Part shown: positions 8,306 to 16,862 of the stretch, piece by piece
Position numbering within the stretch: position 1 is the first letter of the stretch
How the letters are laid out: each line of letters opens with the position of its first letter
Assembly (NCBI GenBank): GCA_031272455.1
Contig: JAISTS010000068.1
Location: 1 to 54,491 of the forward strand
DNA: 54,491 nucleotides
From: Tannerella sp.
GTDB lineage: Bacteria > Bacteroidota > Bacteroidia > Bacteroidales > Tannerellaceae
Reading direction: 5' to 3'
Made by a program: the position numbers and the translations under genes
Notes under the pieces: generated by a model
Seen by the model: only the letters and a program-made list of their open reading frames with translations
The model's database searches: none
What the model was told of the DNA's origin: nothing

Positions 8306-9061
8306 TTACCACGCTTCGATGATCGGCAGGAATTTGTCAACTCCGAGCGATGCACCGCCAATCAGACCGCCATCGACATCGGGATTTGAAAACAACTCTT
8401 TGGCATTGCCTGCGTTGCAGCTGCCTCCGTAGAGGATCGAGGTGTCGTCGGCAATCGTCTTACCGTACTTGCCGGCAAGGGTTTGACGAATATGCGCGTG
8501 CATTTCCTGAGCCTGCGCTGCTGTGGCGGTTTTGCCTGTGCCGATAGCCCAGACCGGCTCATAAGCGAGCACGATTTTGGAGAAATCTTCGGGCGAAAGG
8601 TCGAACAGCGACTCCTTGATTTGAGAGTCAACGACCTCAAAATGAATACCTTTTTCGCGTTCTTCCAGCACTTCGCCGATACAGAAAATCGGTGTCAGAC
8701 CGTTGGCGAGCGCCAACTCAACTTTCTTTTTCAGTATTGCGGGCGTTTCGTGATAATATGCCCTGCGCTCGGAGTGTCCGAGAATGACGTATGTGGCGCC
8801 GGTCGAGGCTACCATAGCTGCCGACACCTCGCCGGTGAAAGCGCCGGACACCTGATCTGCAGCGTTTTCGGCTGCTACGGCAATGCGTTTTGTGTCGATC
8901 GCGGCTGCGATGCTTGCTAAATGCGTGAACGGCGTGCCGATTACTACTTCGCAGCGTAAAGTCTTGCCTTTCAGCGCTTCGTCCAATCCTTTTGCTAATG
9001 CTAAACCTTCAGGCAGGGTCGTGTTCATTTTCCAGTTACCTGCAACAATTTTTTTTCTCAT
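8306..9061 (-). CDS. tpiA: Triosephosphate isomerase
   Basis: Glycolytic enzyme interconverting dihydroxyacetone phosphate and glyceraldehyde 3-phosphate in the cytosol. At 251 aa it is standard length. The TIM-barrel catalytic residues are all present: Lys in AGNWKMN near residue 12, His in ILGHSERR, Glu in [15 protein letters not shown], and the phosphate-binding [11 protein letters not shown] and GLIGGASLG loops near the C terminus. It is the fourth gene of a six-gene operon, 30 nt after the DoxX gene. The identification is certain. Confidence 0.98.
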   Translation of the reverse strand: MRKKIVAGNWKMNTTLPEGLALAKGLDEALKGKTLRCEVVIGTPFTHLASIAAAIDTKRIAVAAENAADQVSGAFTGEVSAAMVASTGATYVILGHSERRAYYHETPAILKKKVELALANGLTPIFCIGEVLEEREKGIHFEVVDSQIKESLFDLSPEDFSKIVLAYEPVWAIGTGKTATAAQAQEMHAHIRQTLAGKYGKTIADDTSILYGGSCNAGNAKELFSNPDVDGGLIGGASLGVDKFLPIIEAW

Positions 9062-9091
9062 AAGAATCTTATATTTAATTATTTATTTATA

Positions 9092-10381
9092 TTATACTCG
9101 TTTACTTTTCCTGACAATTAAGAAATCGTACAACCAAATGAGCAGCAAAGGTACAAAAAATGCCGCTGAAATGAACAACCAAAAGTTCGCTTTTTGAGGC
9201 GAAGTAGCGGGTTTCCATTTGGCGTCGAGAACTGCTTCGTCAATATAACTCTGATAATCAGCCGCAAGCGCGAGAATATCGTCGGGCGACGGAAAATCGT
9301 TGAAATGATATTTATTGAGAATTGTGCCTTCGCGCAGCACTAACAGTCCCGGGTTTGAGCGAATCATCGTTTTCAGCACGACATCGTCAGCTGTAAGCAT
9401 CTGATAATCAGAGCCTGTGTCTATTCGCCAGCTTGCAATTTCTTCGTCCGACGAAGCGGTTGCAAAATAGAATTGCAAGCCATCGGTTTCCTGTGCAAAG
9501 TCGTACAGATTATTTATCTTGGAGGCGCTTTTTTCGCTCGCTTCGTCAAGATGAGGCGACACAAAAAGCATCACTAATTCAGGCTGTTGCAGGATATCTT
9601 CGGCAAGATTTATGTTGTTTTCGTCAAACAGCTCGAACGAGCCGATCTTCGGAACAAATCCTTTACTCACAAGTCGGGCGTCAACGTAGGTCCACGCAGA
9701 ATCGCCTGCAGGCGAATTATCGAGCGTAAATTCTTTCGTAACTCCTTCTTTTTCATAGATAAACACATATTCGTCCTGCGGAGCGTCGGGCGGGATATTC
9801 ATCAGCGACGGGATATTTTCGCCGACTTTGTAAGGACGAAAATCTATGACGGGCAGATGTGCAAAGTTCCAGTAACAGAAGCCGATACAGAAGAAAAATG
9901 CGAACAGCGCAATAAATCCCTGCAAGGAACGGCTGTAAATCTGTTCGAGTTTGTTCCTGTAAATGAACACTATAACCGCGGCGGCAAGCAGTACGATATT
10001 TTTATAGAACGTCTGCCAGTTAGTGATAACAAGCGCATCGCCAAAACATCCGCAATCGGCAACAGGGTTATACAGAGCGAGATAGAGCGTCAATGGCGTC
10101 ATCACGCACATAAAAACGAGCGTCAGGAGCGACGACCACCAGCGAAGCACAGCCAGCAGCACGCATACTCCGAGCGCAAACTCGATTGATGACAGATTGA
10201 ACGACAGGAACATACTGAGCCACGATGGGTGTGGAGCGCCGAACGACTCAAGATATTCGCCTATTTTGATGGCAGAGCCTGTCGGGTCAACAGATTTGAC
10301 GAAACCCGAAAAAATAAACACCGCTCCAATAAGGATGCGGCATATTTCCGCCGTGATTTTCAGACTTTTATTATTATTCAT
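9092..10381 (-). CDS. DoxX-family membrane protein with C-terminal domain
   Basis: Integral membrane protein of 429 aa from the ATG at 10381 (the track start uses TTG). The first about 150 residues form a four-helix DoxX/MauE-like unit: RILIGAVFIFSGFVKSVDP, a helix near the VCVLLAVLRWW stretch, LTLVFMCVMTPLTLYLALYNPVADCGCFGD, and LLAAAVIVFIYR. A further helix near residue 160-180 leads to a soluble region of about 210 residues, and the protein ends with one more helix (WLFISAAFFVPLLLIWLYDFLI) and a basic tail. The CGCFGD motif resembles the cysteine motif of MauE-type proteins, so a thiol-redox or quinone-linked role is possible but unproven. The ATG overlaps the DUF1599 stop by 8 nt (ATGAATAA), which suggests translational coupling. 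Confidence 0.8.
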   Translation of the reverse strand: MNNNKSLKITAEICRILIGAVFIFSGFVKSVDPTGSAIKIGEYLESFGAPHPSWLSMFLSFNLSSIEFALGVCVLLAVLRWWSSLLTLVFMCVMTPLTLYLALYNPVADCGCFGDALVITNWQTFYKNIVLLAAAVIVFIYRNKLEQIYSRSLQGFIALFAFFFCIGFCYWNFAHLPVIDFRPYKVGENIPSLMNIPPDAPQDEYVFIYEKEGVTKEFTLDNSPAGDSAWTYVDARLVSKGFVPKIGSFELFDENNINLAEDILQQPELVMLFVSPHLDEASEKSASKINNLYDFAQETDGLQFYFATASSDEEIASWRIDTGSDYQMLTADDVVLKTMIRSNPGLLVLREGTILNKYHFNDFPSPDDILALAADYQSYIDEAVLDAKWKPATSPQKANFWLFISAAFFVPLLLIWLYDFLIVRKSKRV

Positions 10382-10919
10382 CTCCAAATTCAAGTTTAAT
10401 TAATCCGAACATGGCATAATTTACCATATCCATATAGTTGGCGTCGATACCTTCGGAAATCAAGGTCTGCCCTTTATTGTCTTCGATTTGTTTTGTGCGG
10501 CAGATCTTGGTGAGTATCAAGTCGGTATAAGAGCTGATACGCATACTGCGCCAGGCTTCGCCGTAGTCGTGGTTTTTGGCGTACATCAGTTCTTTGGTTT
10601 GAGTCATATATTTGTCGTACAGTTGCAGAGCTTCGGACGGAGGCATTTCTGTTTTGTCCATAGCCGGACCTAAAGCTATCTGTATCAGCCCGATAATGCC
10701 ATAGTTTACTATGCCGATAAATTCCGGTTTGATGCCTTCGCCGACAAGATTGACGCCGTTCATTTCGATATTGCGGATACGATTTGCCTTGATAAATATC
10801 TGGTCTGTAATGGATTGCGGACGCATTATGCGCCACGAAGCGCCATAGTCTTTAAGTTTCTTTTCAAAGACGCCGCGACAAAGACTGATTATTTTCTCAA
10901 ACTGCTGTTTTGTATCCAT
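10374..10919 (-). CDS. DUF1599 (nucleotide modification associated domain 1) protein
   Basis: Cytosolic protein of 181 aa built from two copies of the same unit. The first has KLKDYGASWRIMRPQSITDQIFIKANRIRNIE; the second repeats it as KNHDYGEAWRSMRISSYTDLILTKICRTKQIED, each followed by a VNYGIIGLIQ or VNYAMFGLIK helix. This is the DUF1599 pattern, linked by database annotation to nucleotide modification, but no catalytic activity is established. It follows the LysM/M23 gene by 17 nt and its stop overlaps the DoxX start. Family assignment is firm; function is not known. Confidence 0.85.
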   Translation of the reverse strand: MDTKQQFEKIISLCRGVFEKKLKDYGASWRIMRPQSITDQIFIKANRIRNIEMNGVNLVGEGIKPEFIGIVNYGIIGLIQIALGPAMDKTEMPPSEALQLYDKYMTQTKELMYAKNHDYGEAWRSMRISSYTDLILTKICRTKQIEDNKGQTLISEGIDANYMDMVNYAMFGLIKLEFGDE

Positions 10920-10936
10920 TTATCCCGCGATTAAAA

Positions 10937-12391
10937 TTACGAGCAACGGAGCGAGCGCCCTACCTGCAAGACTGTCGTCGATGTGATATTATTGAACTTG
11001 CACAGCTCGTCAACCGTCAGTCCGTGTTTCCTTGCTATTGAGCTTAATGTGTCGCCCTTTTGGATGCGGTAATAAACGGGGGAAGCCGCCTTGTTCGTCG
11101 GAGTATCAGCCTTAGTTTCAGTCGTTTGCGCCGTAGCGGGCTTAACCATCTTATAGCACAGTTTGTCGCCGGCTTTAATCTTGTCGGTGGTGTAGATATT
11201 GTTCAGCTTGCAGAGCGCGTCAACCGTCGTATTGTATTTTCTTGCTATCGAGCTGAGCGTTTCGTTCTGTTGAATGGTGTGATACACAGGCACTAACGCG
11301 GATGTTTCGGTTTCGATTTCGGCAGGTGTCGCCGCTACGGTTTCCGAAGCTGTAGCTGTGGGAGTCGGTGTCGTTGTTGCCGGAGTGGTTGTAGTTGAAG
11401 CGGTTACCGTCTCCTGCTTCGCGCGTACATTTGTAGTACCGCAACGGATAGTCTGCCCGATGCGCAAGGTCGATGTGCGTTTCAGACCGTTGAGGCGGCA
11501 GAGTTCGTTGACAGTAGTATTGTAGAGAAGTGCGATTTTTCCAAGCGTTTCGCCTTGTTTAACTCGGTGATATACAATATGTTCCGATGTAGAAGTATAG
11601 ATATTTCCGCTATTGCCGAAATTGTGCTTATAGACGGTGTAATATCTTTCATAAGGCTTACCGCTCTCGAAATCAATGATATCGGCGGGATTGAGCGCCT
11701 GTCCGAGGAATCGCGTCTCGAAATGCAGATGCGTACCCGTCGAACGTCCGGTACTTCCACCAAGTCCTATCGGCATTCCGGCTGTAACGATAGCATTTTC
11801 TTCGACGAGGAATTTTGACAGATGACCGTAAACCGTTTCCAGCCCGTTAGGGTGGCGCAGCACGAGATAATAGCCATAACCTCTTCGCTCATAAGCTCTT
11901 ATACGCACTTTTCCTGAGAACGCAGCGCGTATCGTGTCGCCTTTCTGCACTTTCAGGTCTATGCCTTTGTGCATCCGTCGGCGGCGAGGTCCGTACTTTG
12001 ACGTAACTTTTATGTCAACATCAATCGGGATCACAAATGCCTGACAGTCAATGTTAAACGTATCGGGGAAATCAATTTCGTTGGTTTTGGTACGGAACGG
12101 ATTGACCCACAGCGTGTCCCACGAGCCGTACAATTCATCAGCCGGAAACATCAGCTCTTCCGATTCAACGAGATTATCCTCCGAAAGATAATCAATATCA
12201 ATCAATGAGGCTGTCGCAAGCGGCTGTCGCAAGCCTACATGGTCAGCCATAAGGTCGGATATGCGTTCGTTTATCACCTGTAATGATGTGATATTCTGTT
12301 GATTATCCGCCTTTCCGTTTTGCGCCTGCACGTCTGATGCGGTTGCAATAACCAGACAACAAACTAATGCAGACAAAAATTTTATCTTCAT
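10937..12391 (-). CDS. Secreted LysM/M23 peptidoglycan endopeptidase
   Basis: Cell-wall hydrolase of 484 aa from the ATG at 12391 (the track start is a TTG six codons earlier). The signal peptide is MKIKFLSALVCCLVIATASDVQA. The M23 (LytM) domain lies at about residues 125-235 with zinc ligands in MHKGIDLK and THLHFETR. Three LysM modules follow (HRVKQGETLGKIA, HTIQQNETLSSIA and YRIQKGDTLSSIA), the first two separated by a Thr/Ala/Pro-rich linker of about 50 residues. LysM binds N-acetylglucosamine chains while M23 cuts cross-link peptides, so it probably acts in growth or daughter-cell separation in the periplasm. It is first in the operon that ends with folE. A hairpin lies in its 5' leader. 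Confidence 0.92.
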   Translation of the reverse strand: MKIKFLSALVCCLVIATASDVQAQNGKADNQQNITSLQVINERISDLMADHVGLRQPLATASLIDIDYLSEDNLVESEELMFPADELYGSWDTLWVNPFRTKTNEIDFPDTFNIDCQAFVIPIDVDIKVTSKYGPRRRRMHKGIDLKVQKGDTIRAAFSGKVRIRAYERRGYGYYLVLRHPNGLETVYGHLSKFLVEENAIVTAGMPIGLGGSTGRSTGTHLHFETRFLGQALNPADIIDFESGKPYERYYTVYKHNFGNSGNIYTSTSEHIVYHRVKQGETLGKIALLYNTTVNELCRLNGLKRTSTLRIGQTIRCGTTNVRAKQETVTASTTTTPATTTPTPTATASETVAATPAEIETETSALVPVYHTIQQNETLSSIARKYNTTVDALCKLNNIYTTDKIKAGDKLCYKMVKPATAQTTETKADTPTNKAASPVYYRIQKGDTLSSIARKHGLTVDELCKFNNITSTTVLQVGRSLRCS

Positions 12392-12417
12392 AAATCTGCT
12401 ATTAATCAAACTAAGTT

Positions 12418-12437
12418 AAAAACACGATGAAATCGTG
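12418..12437 (-). promoter_or_regulatory. Hairpin in the 5' leader of the LysM/M23 gene
   Basis: CACGAT and ATCGTG form a perfect 6-bp stem with a 3-nt loop, followed on the minus strand by five T, about 27 nt before the ATG. It could be a weak attenuator or a leader stability element. The T-run is short, so strong termination is unlikely. Confidence 0.35.
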
Positions 12438-12579
12438 CATTTTTAGCCAAAAAACGTCCAAATTTCGACATTTTCGTTATAATGACCAAATTTTTTAACA
12501 TTTTTATTTTTTCAACGGGACTTACAGCACTGTTTTGATGCTATATAAACATTTAATTTTTAATTCATTATAAACAAAA

Positions 12580-12596
12580 TATGTTTTACAACATAT
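12580..12596. promoter_or_regulatory. Palindromic operator-like site, copy 3
   Basis: TATGTTTTACAACATAT has perfect ATATGTT/AACATAT arms around four bases. The same arms occur twice at 38186-38234. A lone half-site (TATGTT) lies at 12605. It sits in the divergent region between the M23 gene and the GSCFA gene, so it could serve either. The binding protein is unknown. Confidence 0.45.
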
Positions 12597-12675
12597 TTTT
12601 CGGATATGTTAAAAAATCTTTAGACTGCCTGAAACTGCCGACAAATAGTTTACTTTACATTTTGATTGATTGCTT

Positions 12676-13671
12676 ATGATACCCTATACAAAAATAGAAA
12701 CGCCTGAATATCAGGAGCGTATAAGCTATGGCACATCTTTGATGGCTATCGGTTCGTGCTTTGCCGAAAGCATTGGCGGAGCTTTGCTGAAGAACAAGTT
12801 CGACATCGACGTCAATCCGTTTGGAGTGATATATAATCCGTCGTCGGTCGCGCAGTCGCTTAAAATGCTGATACACAACGATCGTCAGACTAAGGAAACG
12901 CTGTTTTTGCACGACGGGCTGTACCACAGCTTTAACCATCACAGCCGTTTTTCTGACGTTTCGCAGGACGAATGTCTGCGCAAAATCAACGAGCGCCTTG
13001 CTATTTCGTCGGCAAACATACGCAAAATCAGCTATTTACTGATAACGTTCGGGACAGCATGGATTTACCGTCGGAAAGACACGGGGCAGACTGTCGCCAA
13101 CTGTCATAAACTGCCGGAGCAGACTTTTGAGCGTTCGCGGCTGACTGTCAGCGAGATAACGCGCGAATGGAAGGCGCTGCTTAGCGAATTGCGGTCAGTG
13201 AACAGCGCGGTAAAGGTGATTTTCACTGTCAGTCCGGTGCGCCATCTGAAAGACGGAGCCATTGAAAATCAGCGGAGTAAAGCGACATTGCTATTGGCGG
13301 TCGGCGAATTGTGCGCGAGCAATCCGGATGTTGCGCTCTATTTTCCGGCTTACGAAATAATGATGGACGAGCTTAGAGATTATCGTTTTTATGCCGACGA
13401 TATGCTTCATCCCTCGGAAATGGCTGTAAGACATATATATAACAGATTTGCGGAAGCGTTTATGGACGACGAGACACGCGAGCTGACAGCCGAAGTCGTA
13501 CGAATAAATAAGCTATTGGAACACAGACCTGTACATCCGACGTTGCAATCTTATAACCATTTTACAGAACAATTAACATTCAGAACGGAACAACTTAAAC
13601 AAAAAACGCCGTACATTTGCTTCGACAAAGAAATGGAGGAAGCGAAGCGTTTCTTTGGAGTTCACGAATGA
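12676..13671 (+). CDS. GSCFA-domain protein
   Basis: Protein of 331 aa from the ATG at 12676 (the track adds TTG-CTT). Near residue 25 it has the motif that names the family, AIGSCFAESIGGALL, followed by FGVIYNPSSVAQSL and, further on, LITFGTAWIYRR, IFTVSPVRHLKDG and YADDMLHPSEMA. The Ser of GSCFA and the late Asp/His of DDMLHPS are placed as in SGNH/GDSL-type esterases, so a hydrolase on an acyl or acetyl group is plausible. That is inference, since the family has no settled substrate. No signal peptide is visible. It starts a run with murF-alr, 22 nt upstream of it, which hints at a wall or envelope link. Confidence 0.8.
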   Translation: MIPYTKIETPEYQERISYGTSLMAIGSCFAESIGGALLKNKFDIDVNPFGVIYNPSSVAQSLKMLIHNDRQTKETLFLHDGLYHSFNHHSRFSDVSQDECLRKINERLAISSANIRKISYLLITFGTAWIYRRKDTGQTVANCHKLPEQTFERSRLTVSEITREWKALLSELRSVNSAVKVIFTVSPVRHLKDGAIENQRSKATLLLAVGELCASNPDVALYFPAYEIMMDELRDYRFYADDMLHPSEMAVRHIYNRFAEAFMDDETRELTAEVVRINKLLEHRPVHPTLQSYNHFTEQLTFRTEQLKQKTPYICFDKEMEEAKRFFGVHE

Positions 13672-13693
13672 CTTAACTTGCTGAAAATAAGGT

Positions 13694-16162
13694 ATGAGAT
13701 ATAACATCAAAGCACTAGCGGAAATTATCGAGCCGACAGAATTTGTTTTCCGCAACGACTGTACGATAGACTATTTGTTGACCGACAGTCGAACGCTATC
13801 TTTTCCGGAAGCAACGTTGTTTTTTGCGCTGACGACGAAGAGCAACGACGGGCATAAATATGTCGCCGATTTGTACAATTTGCGTGTTCGTAATTTTGTG
13901 GTTAGCAAGATGTTGCCGAAATTCAATTTGATGAGCGACGCCAATTTCATCATCGTCGATAATGTGCTTGCGGCGCTCCAGAAACTTGCGGCAAAGCACA
14001 GGCGGCAATTCAGTTATCCGGTCATCGGCATAACGGGCAGCAACGGCAAAACCGTTGTAAAAGAGATGCTTTACCAGATATTGCAGGACGATTTCAATAT
14101 TGTCCGTTCGCCGCGGAGCTACAATTCGCAGCTCGGCGTGCCGCTTTCGGTATGGCAAATGAACGCAAAAAACACGCTTGCCATATTTGAGGCGGGCATT
14201 TCGCAGCCCGATGAGATGGAAAATCTGCGCCGTATCATCGCGCCGACAATCGGCATATTGACCAATATTGGCAAGGCGCATCAGGAAAATTTCTCGTCGG
14301 CGTCGCACAAATGTATGGAAAAGCTGTCGCTGTTCAAAGATTGCGAACGTATAATCTATAACGCTGATGATGAGGCGATTTCTACAGCTTTCGACACGGT
14401 ATGTCTGCTGGACAAGGGCTTAGGATGGAGCCGCGTCAACTCTGAGGCGCCGCTGTTTATCCGTTCGATCGTCAAAAATGAGTCCTCGACGCTGATACAC
14501 TGCATTATGCTGGGCGTAGAGCGGGCTTTTGAGATCCCATTCACCGACGATGCATCAATAGAAAACGTCATCCACTGTATCGCGCTTACACTCTGCCTTA
14601 AACCAGCAGGCATCAATCCGCAGGTCTTCAGCCGATTGGAGCCGGTAGCGATGAGGCTTGAAGCGAAACAGGGACGCAACAACTGCCTGTTAATCAACGA
14701 CACATACAATTCCGACATCAATTCGCTTCAGATCGCTCTCGACTTTATGCAGAGCCGTCGCGCAGATAAAAACCTGAAAACGACGGTAATACTGTCGGAC
14801 ATACTGCAGTCGGGCATATTACCTAAAATGCTGTACAGGCGTGTGGCTGAGCTGTTGCGCGAGAAACATACCGACAGATTTATCGGCATCGGACGCGACC
14901 TGAAGCTGTTTGGCGAGATGTCGGGCATAGAATGTGAGACCTATCTCACGACTGAGGAATTTCTGCGTTCAGACGCCATAAACACGTTTCACGACGAGAT
15001 TGTGCTGCTCAAGGGCGCACGGATATTCCATTTCGAGCGTATCACCGAGATGCTCGAAGAAAAAGTCCACGAGACCATCCTCGAAGTAAACCTTGACGCG
15101 ATGGTCAACAACTACAATTATTTCCGTGCGCGGCTGCATCCGACAACGAAAATCGTCTGTATGGTAAAGGCTTTCGGCTACGGAGCGGGCGCTTTTGAAA
15201 CGGCAAAGACGCTGCAAGACCACCACTGCGATTATCTTGCCGTTGCTGTTGCCGACGAAGGTATGGAACTGCGCCGCGAGGGTATCTCCATCCCGATTAT
15301 TGTGATGAATCCCGAATTGAGCAGTTTTAACAATATTTTTGAATATCGGCTCGAACCCGAAGTGTATAATTTCCGGCTGCTCAACGCTTTAATCAAAGAA
15401 GCGCGACGGCGTGGCATCACCTCTTATCCCGTACATATTAAAATAGACACCGGTATGCACAGGCTTGGTTTCAGTCGGCAGCATATACCCGAATTGTGCC
15501 GACTGCTGCGCAACAACGCCGAGCTGCGAGTATGCTCCATTTTTTCACATCTTGCGGGAAGCGATTCGGATGAATACGACGATTTCACCCAGCAGCAGGT
15601 CGAGACTTTCGCATCAGCGGCTTTGCTTATCGAGCAAGAGCTTGACTATAAAGTGATTAAACATATTCTCAATTCGGCAGGAATAGAGCGTTTCCCTGAA
15701 TATCAGATGGATATGGTGCGGCTCGGAATCGCACTTTACGGCTTTGGCACTACTTCGGAAGCCAAGCGGCTTCAGCCTGTAAGCTCGCTCAAAACCACCG
15801 TGTTGCAAATCACCGACGTGCCGAAAGGAGACTCGGTCGGGTACAGCCGTAAAAGTTACGTCAACCGCAACTCGCGAATTGCCGCAATACCAATAGGTTA
15901 TGCCGACGGTTTGCGCCGCAATCTGGGCAATGGCACAGGCGATGTCGTCATCCGCGGCAAACGCTGTCCCATAATCGGCAATATCTGTATGGACGTTTCG
16001 ATGATTGATGTAACCGACATCGACGCTCGCGAAGGCGACGAAGTGGAGATTTTCGGTAAAAATCTGCCTGTTACGGAAATAGCCGCCAAGACCGGCACCA
16101 TCCCATACGAGATACTGACTTCCGTCTCGCCGCGAGTAAAAAGAGTTTATTTCAAAGAATAA
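13694..16162 (+). CDS. Bifunctional MurF / alanine racemase
   Basis: Fusion of 822 aa. The N-terminal part, to about residue 450, is UDP-MurNAc-tripeptide:D-Ala-D-Ala ligase with the ATP loop GITGSNGKTVVKEML, the partner motif NIGKAHQENF and INDTYNSD. The C-terminal part, from about residue 457, is a PLP-dependent alanine racemase with the lysine in CMVKAFGYGAG, the HIKIDTGMHRLGF strand and the YADGLRR and GNICMDVSMID motifs. It therefore makes D-Ala and joins D-Ala-D-Ala to the wall precursor. The fusion is typical of Bacteroidetes and is not a frameshift artefact. It lies 22 nt after the GSCFA gene. Confidence 0.96.
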   Translation: MRYNIKALAEIIEPTEFVFRNDCTIDYLLTDSRTLSFPEATLFFALTTKSNDGHKYVADLYNLRVRNFVVSKMLPKFNLMSDANFIIVDNVLAALQKLAAKHRRQFSYPVIGITGSNGKTVVKEMLYQILQDDFNIVRSPRSYNSQLGVPLSVWQMNAKNTLAIFEAGISQPDEMENLRRIIAPTIGILTNIGKAHQENFSSASHKCMEKLSLFKDCERIIYNADDEAISTAFDTVCLLDKGLGWSRVNSEAPLFIRSIVKNESSTLIHCIMLGVERAFEIPFTDDASIENVIHCIALTLCLKPAGINPQVFSRLEPVAMRLEAKQGRNNCLLINDTYNSDINSLQIALDFMQSRRADKNLKTTVILSDILQSGILPKMLYRRVAELLREKHTDRFIGIGRDLKLFGEMSGIECETYLTTEEFLRSDAINTFHDEIVLLKGARIFHFERITEMLEEKVHETILEVNLDAMVNNYNYFRARLHPTTKIVCMVKAFGYGAGAFETAKTLQDHHCDYLAVAVADEGMELRREGISIPIIVMNPELSSFNNIFEYRLEPEVYNFRLLNALIKEARRRGITSYPVHIKIDTGMHRLGFSRQHIPELCRLLRNNAELRVCSIFSHLAGSDSDEYDDFTQQQVETFASAALLIEQELDYKVIKHILNSAGIERFPEYQMDMVRLGIALYGFGTTSEAKRLQPVSSLKTTVLQITDVPKGDSVGYSRKSYVNRNSRIAAIPIGYADGLRRNLGNGTGDVVIRGKRCPIIGNICMDVSMIDVTDIDAREGDEVEIFGKNLPVTEIAAKTGTIPYEILTSVSPRVKRVYFKE

Positions 16163-16197
16163 ATACGTCGTTTTAACGATAATTCAAAATTTTTCAA

Positions 16198-16205
16198 TAT
16201 TTTTG
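16198..16205 (+). promoter_or_regulatory. Promoter -7 box for the YciO-family gene
   Basis: TATTTTTG matches TAnnTTTG 22 bp before the ATG, in the 65-bp gap after murF-alr. No clean TTTG is at -33, so this may only supplement read-through. Confidence 0.4.
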
Positions 16206-16227
16206 CGGCGCTAAATGACGCGAAAGT

Positions 16228-16845
16228 ATGTTGGTGAAAATCTATCCCGAAAATCCTAACGCAAAGGAAATCGGCAAGGTCGTAAAGATTTTGCAGGATG
16301 GAGGGCTTGTTATCTATCCGACCGACACGCTTTATGCTATCGGCTGCGATGCGATGAATATCCGCGCGGTTGAACGCATTTGCCGTATTCGAGGTCTTGA
16401 CCCACAAAAATGCAGACTGTCAATCATTTGTGCTGACATATCCAATATCAGCGAATACGTTAAAATCAACAATACGGCTTATAAACTGCTGAAACAGTAC
16501 CTTCCCGGACCTTACACCTTCATCCTGCCGACCATTCACGGAAGCGAACTGCCGCGTATTTTTCGTAACAGGAAAGAAATCGGGATACGCATTCCCGACT
16601 GTCAGATCACCCTTGAGCTGGTACGCACGCTCGGCAATCCACTGCTCACAATGTCAATTAATTATGACGAAGCCGAGAGCGAATATACAACCGACCCCGA
16701 ATTGATTGAAGAAAAGTATAGTAACGTGGCGGATATAGTCATCGACGGCGGATTTGGCGGAACGGAAGGCTCGACGGTTGTCGATTGCACTACAGACGAA
16801 ATAAGCCTCGTCAGGCAGGGGAAAGGAATATGCGATTTTTTATAA
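16228..16845 (+). CDS. YciO/TsaC (YrdC-domain) family protein
   Basis: Single YrdC-like domain of 205 aa with no C-terminal Sua5 domain. The core is present: GGLVIYPTDTLYAIGCD near residue 30, ERICRIRGLDPQK, GPYTFILP and IGIRIPDCQIT. These lines resemble E. coli YciO (ICRIR, YTFIL, IG-R-P) more closely than TsaC. TsaC makes threonylcarbamoyl-AMP for t6A37 of tRNA; the YciO branch may have a reduced or different role. No second paralogue is visible in the window. It has its own possible promoter and precedes the S9 peptidase by 17 nt. Confidence 0.85.
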   Translation: MLVKIYPENPNAKEIGKVVKILQDGGLVIYPTDTLYAIGCDAMNIRAVERICRIRGLDPQKCRLSIICADISNISEYVKINNTAYKLLKQYLPGPYTFILPTIHGSELPRIFRNRKEIGIRIPDCQITLELVRTLGNPLLTMSINYDEAESEYTTDPELIEEKYSNVADIVIDGGFGGTEGSTVVDCTTDEISLVRQGKGICDFL

Positions 16846-16862
16846 CTAATTATAAACCAACG

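Noticed and set aside
13694-16162. MurF-Alr fusion as a novel chimera
   Set aside because: It is a known arrangement in Bacteroidetes and both halves keep their active-site motifs.
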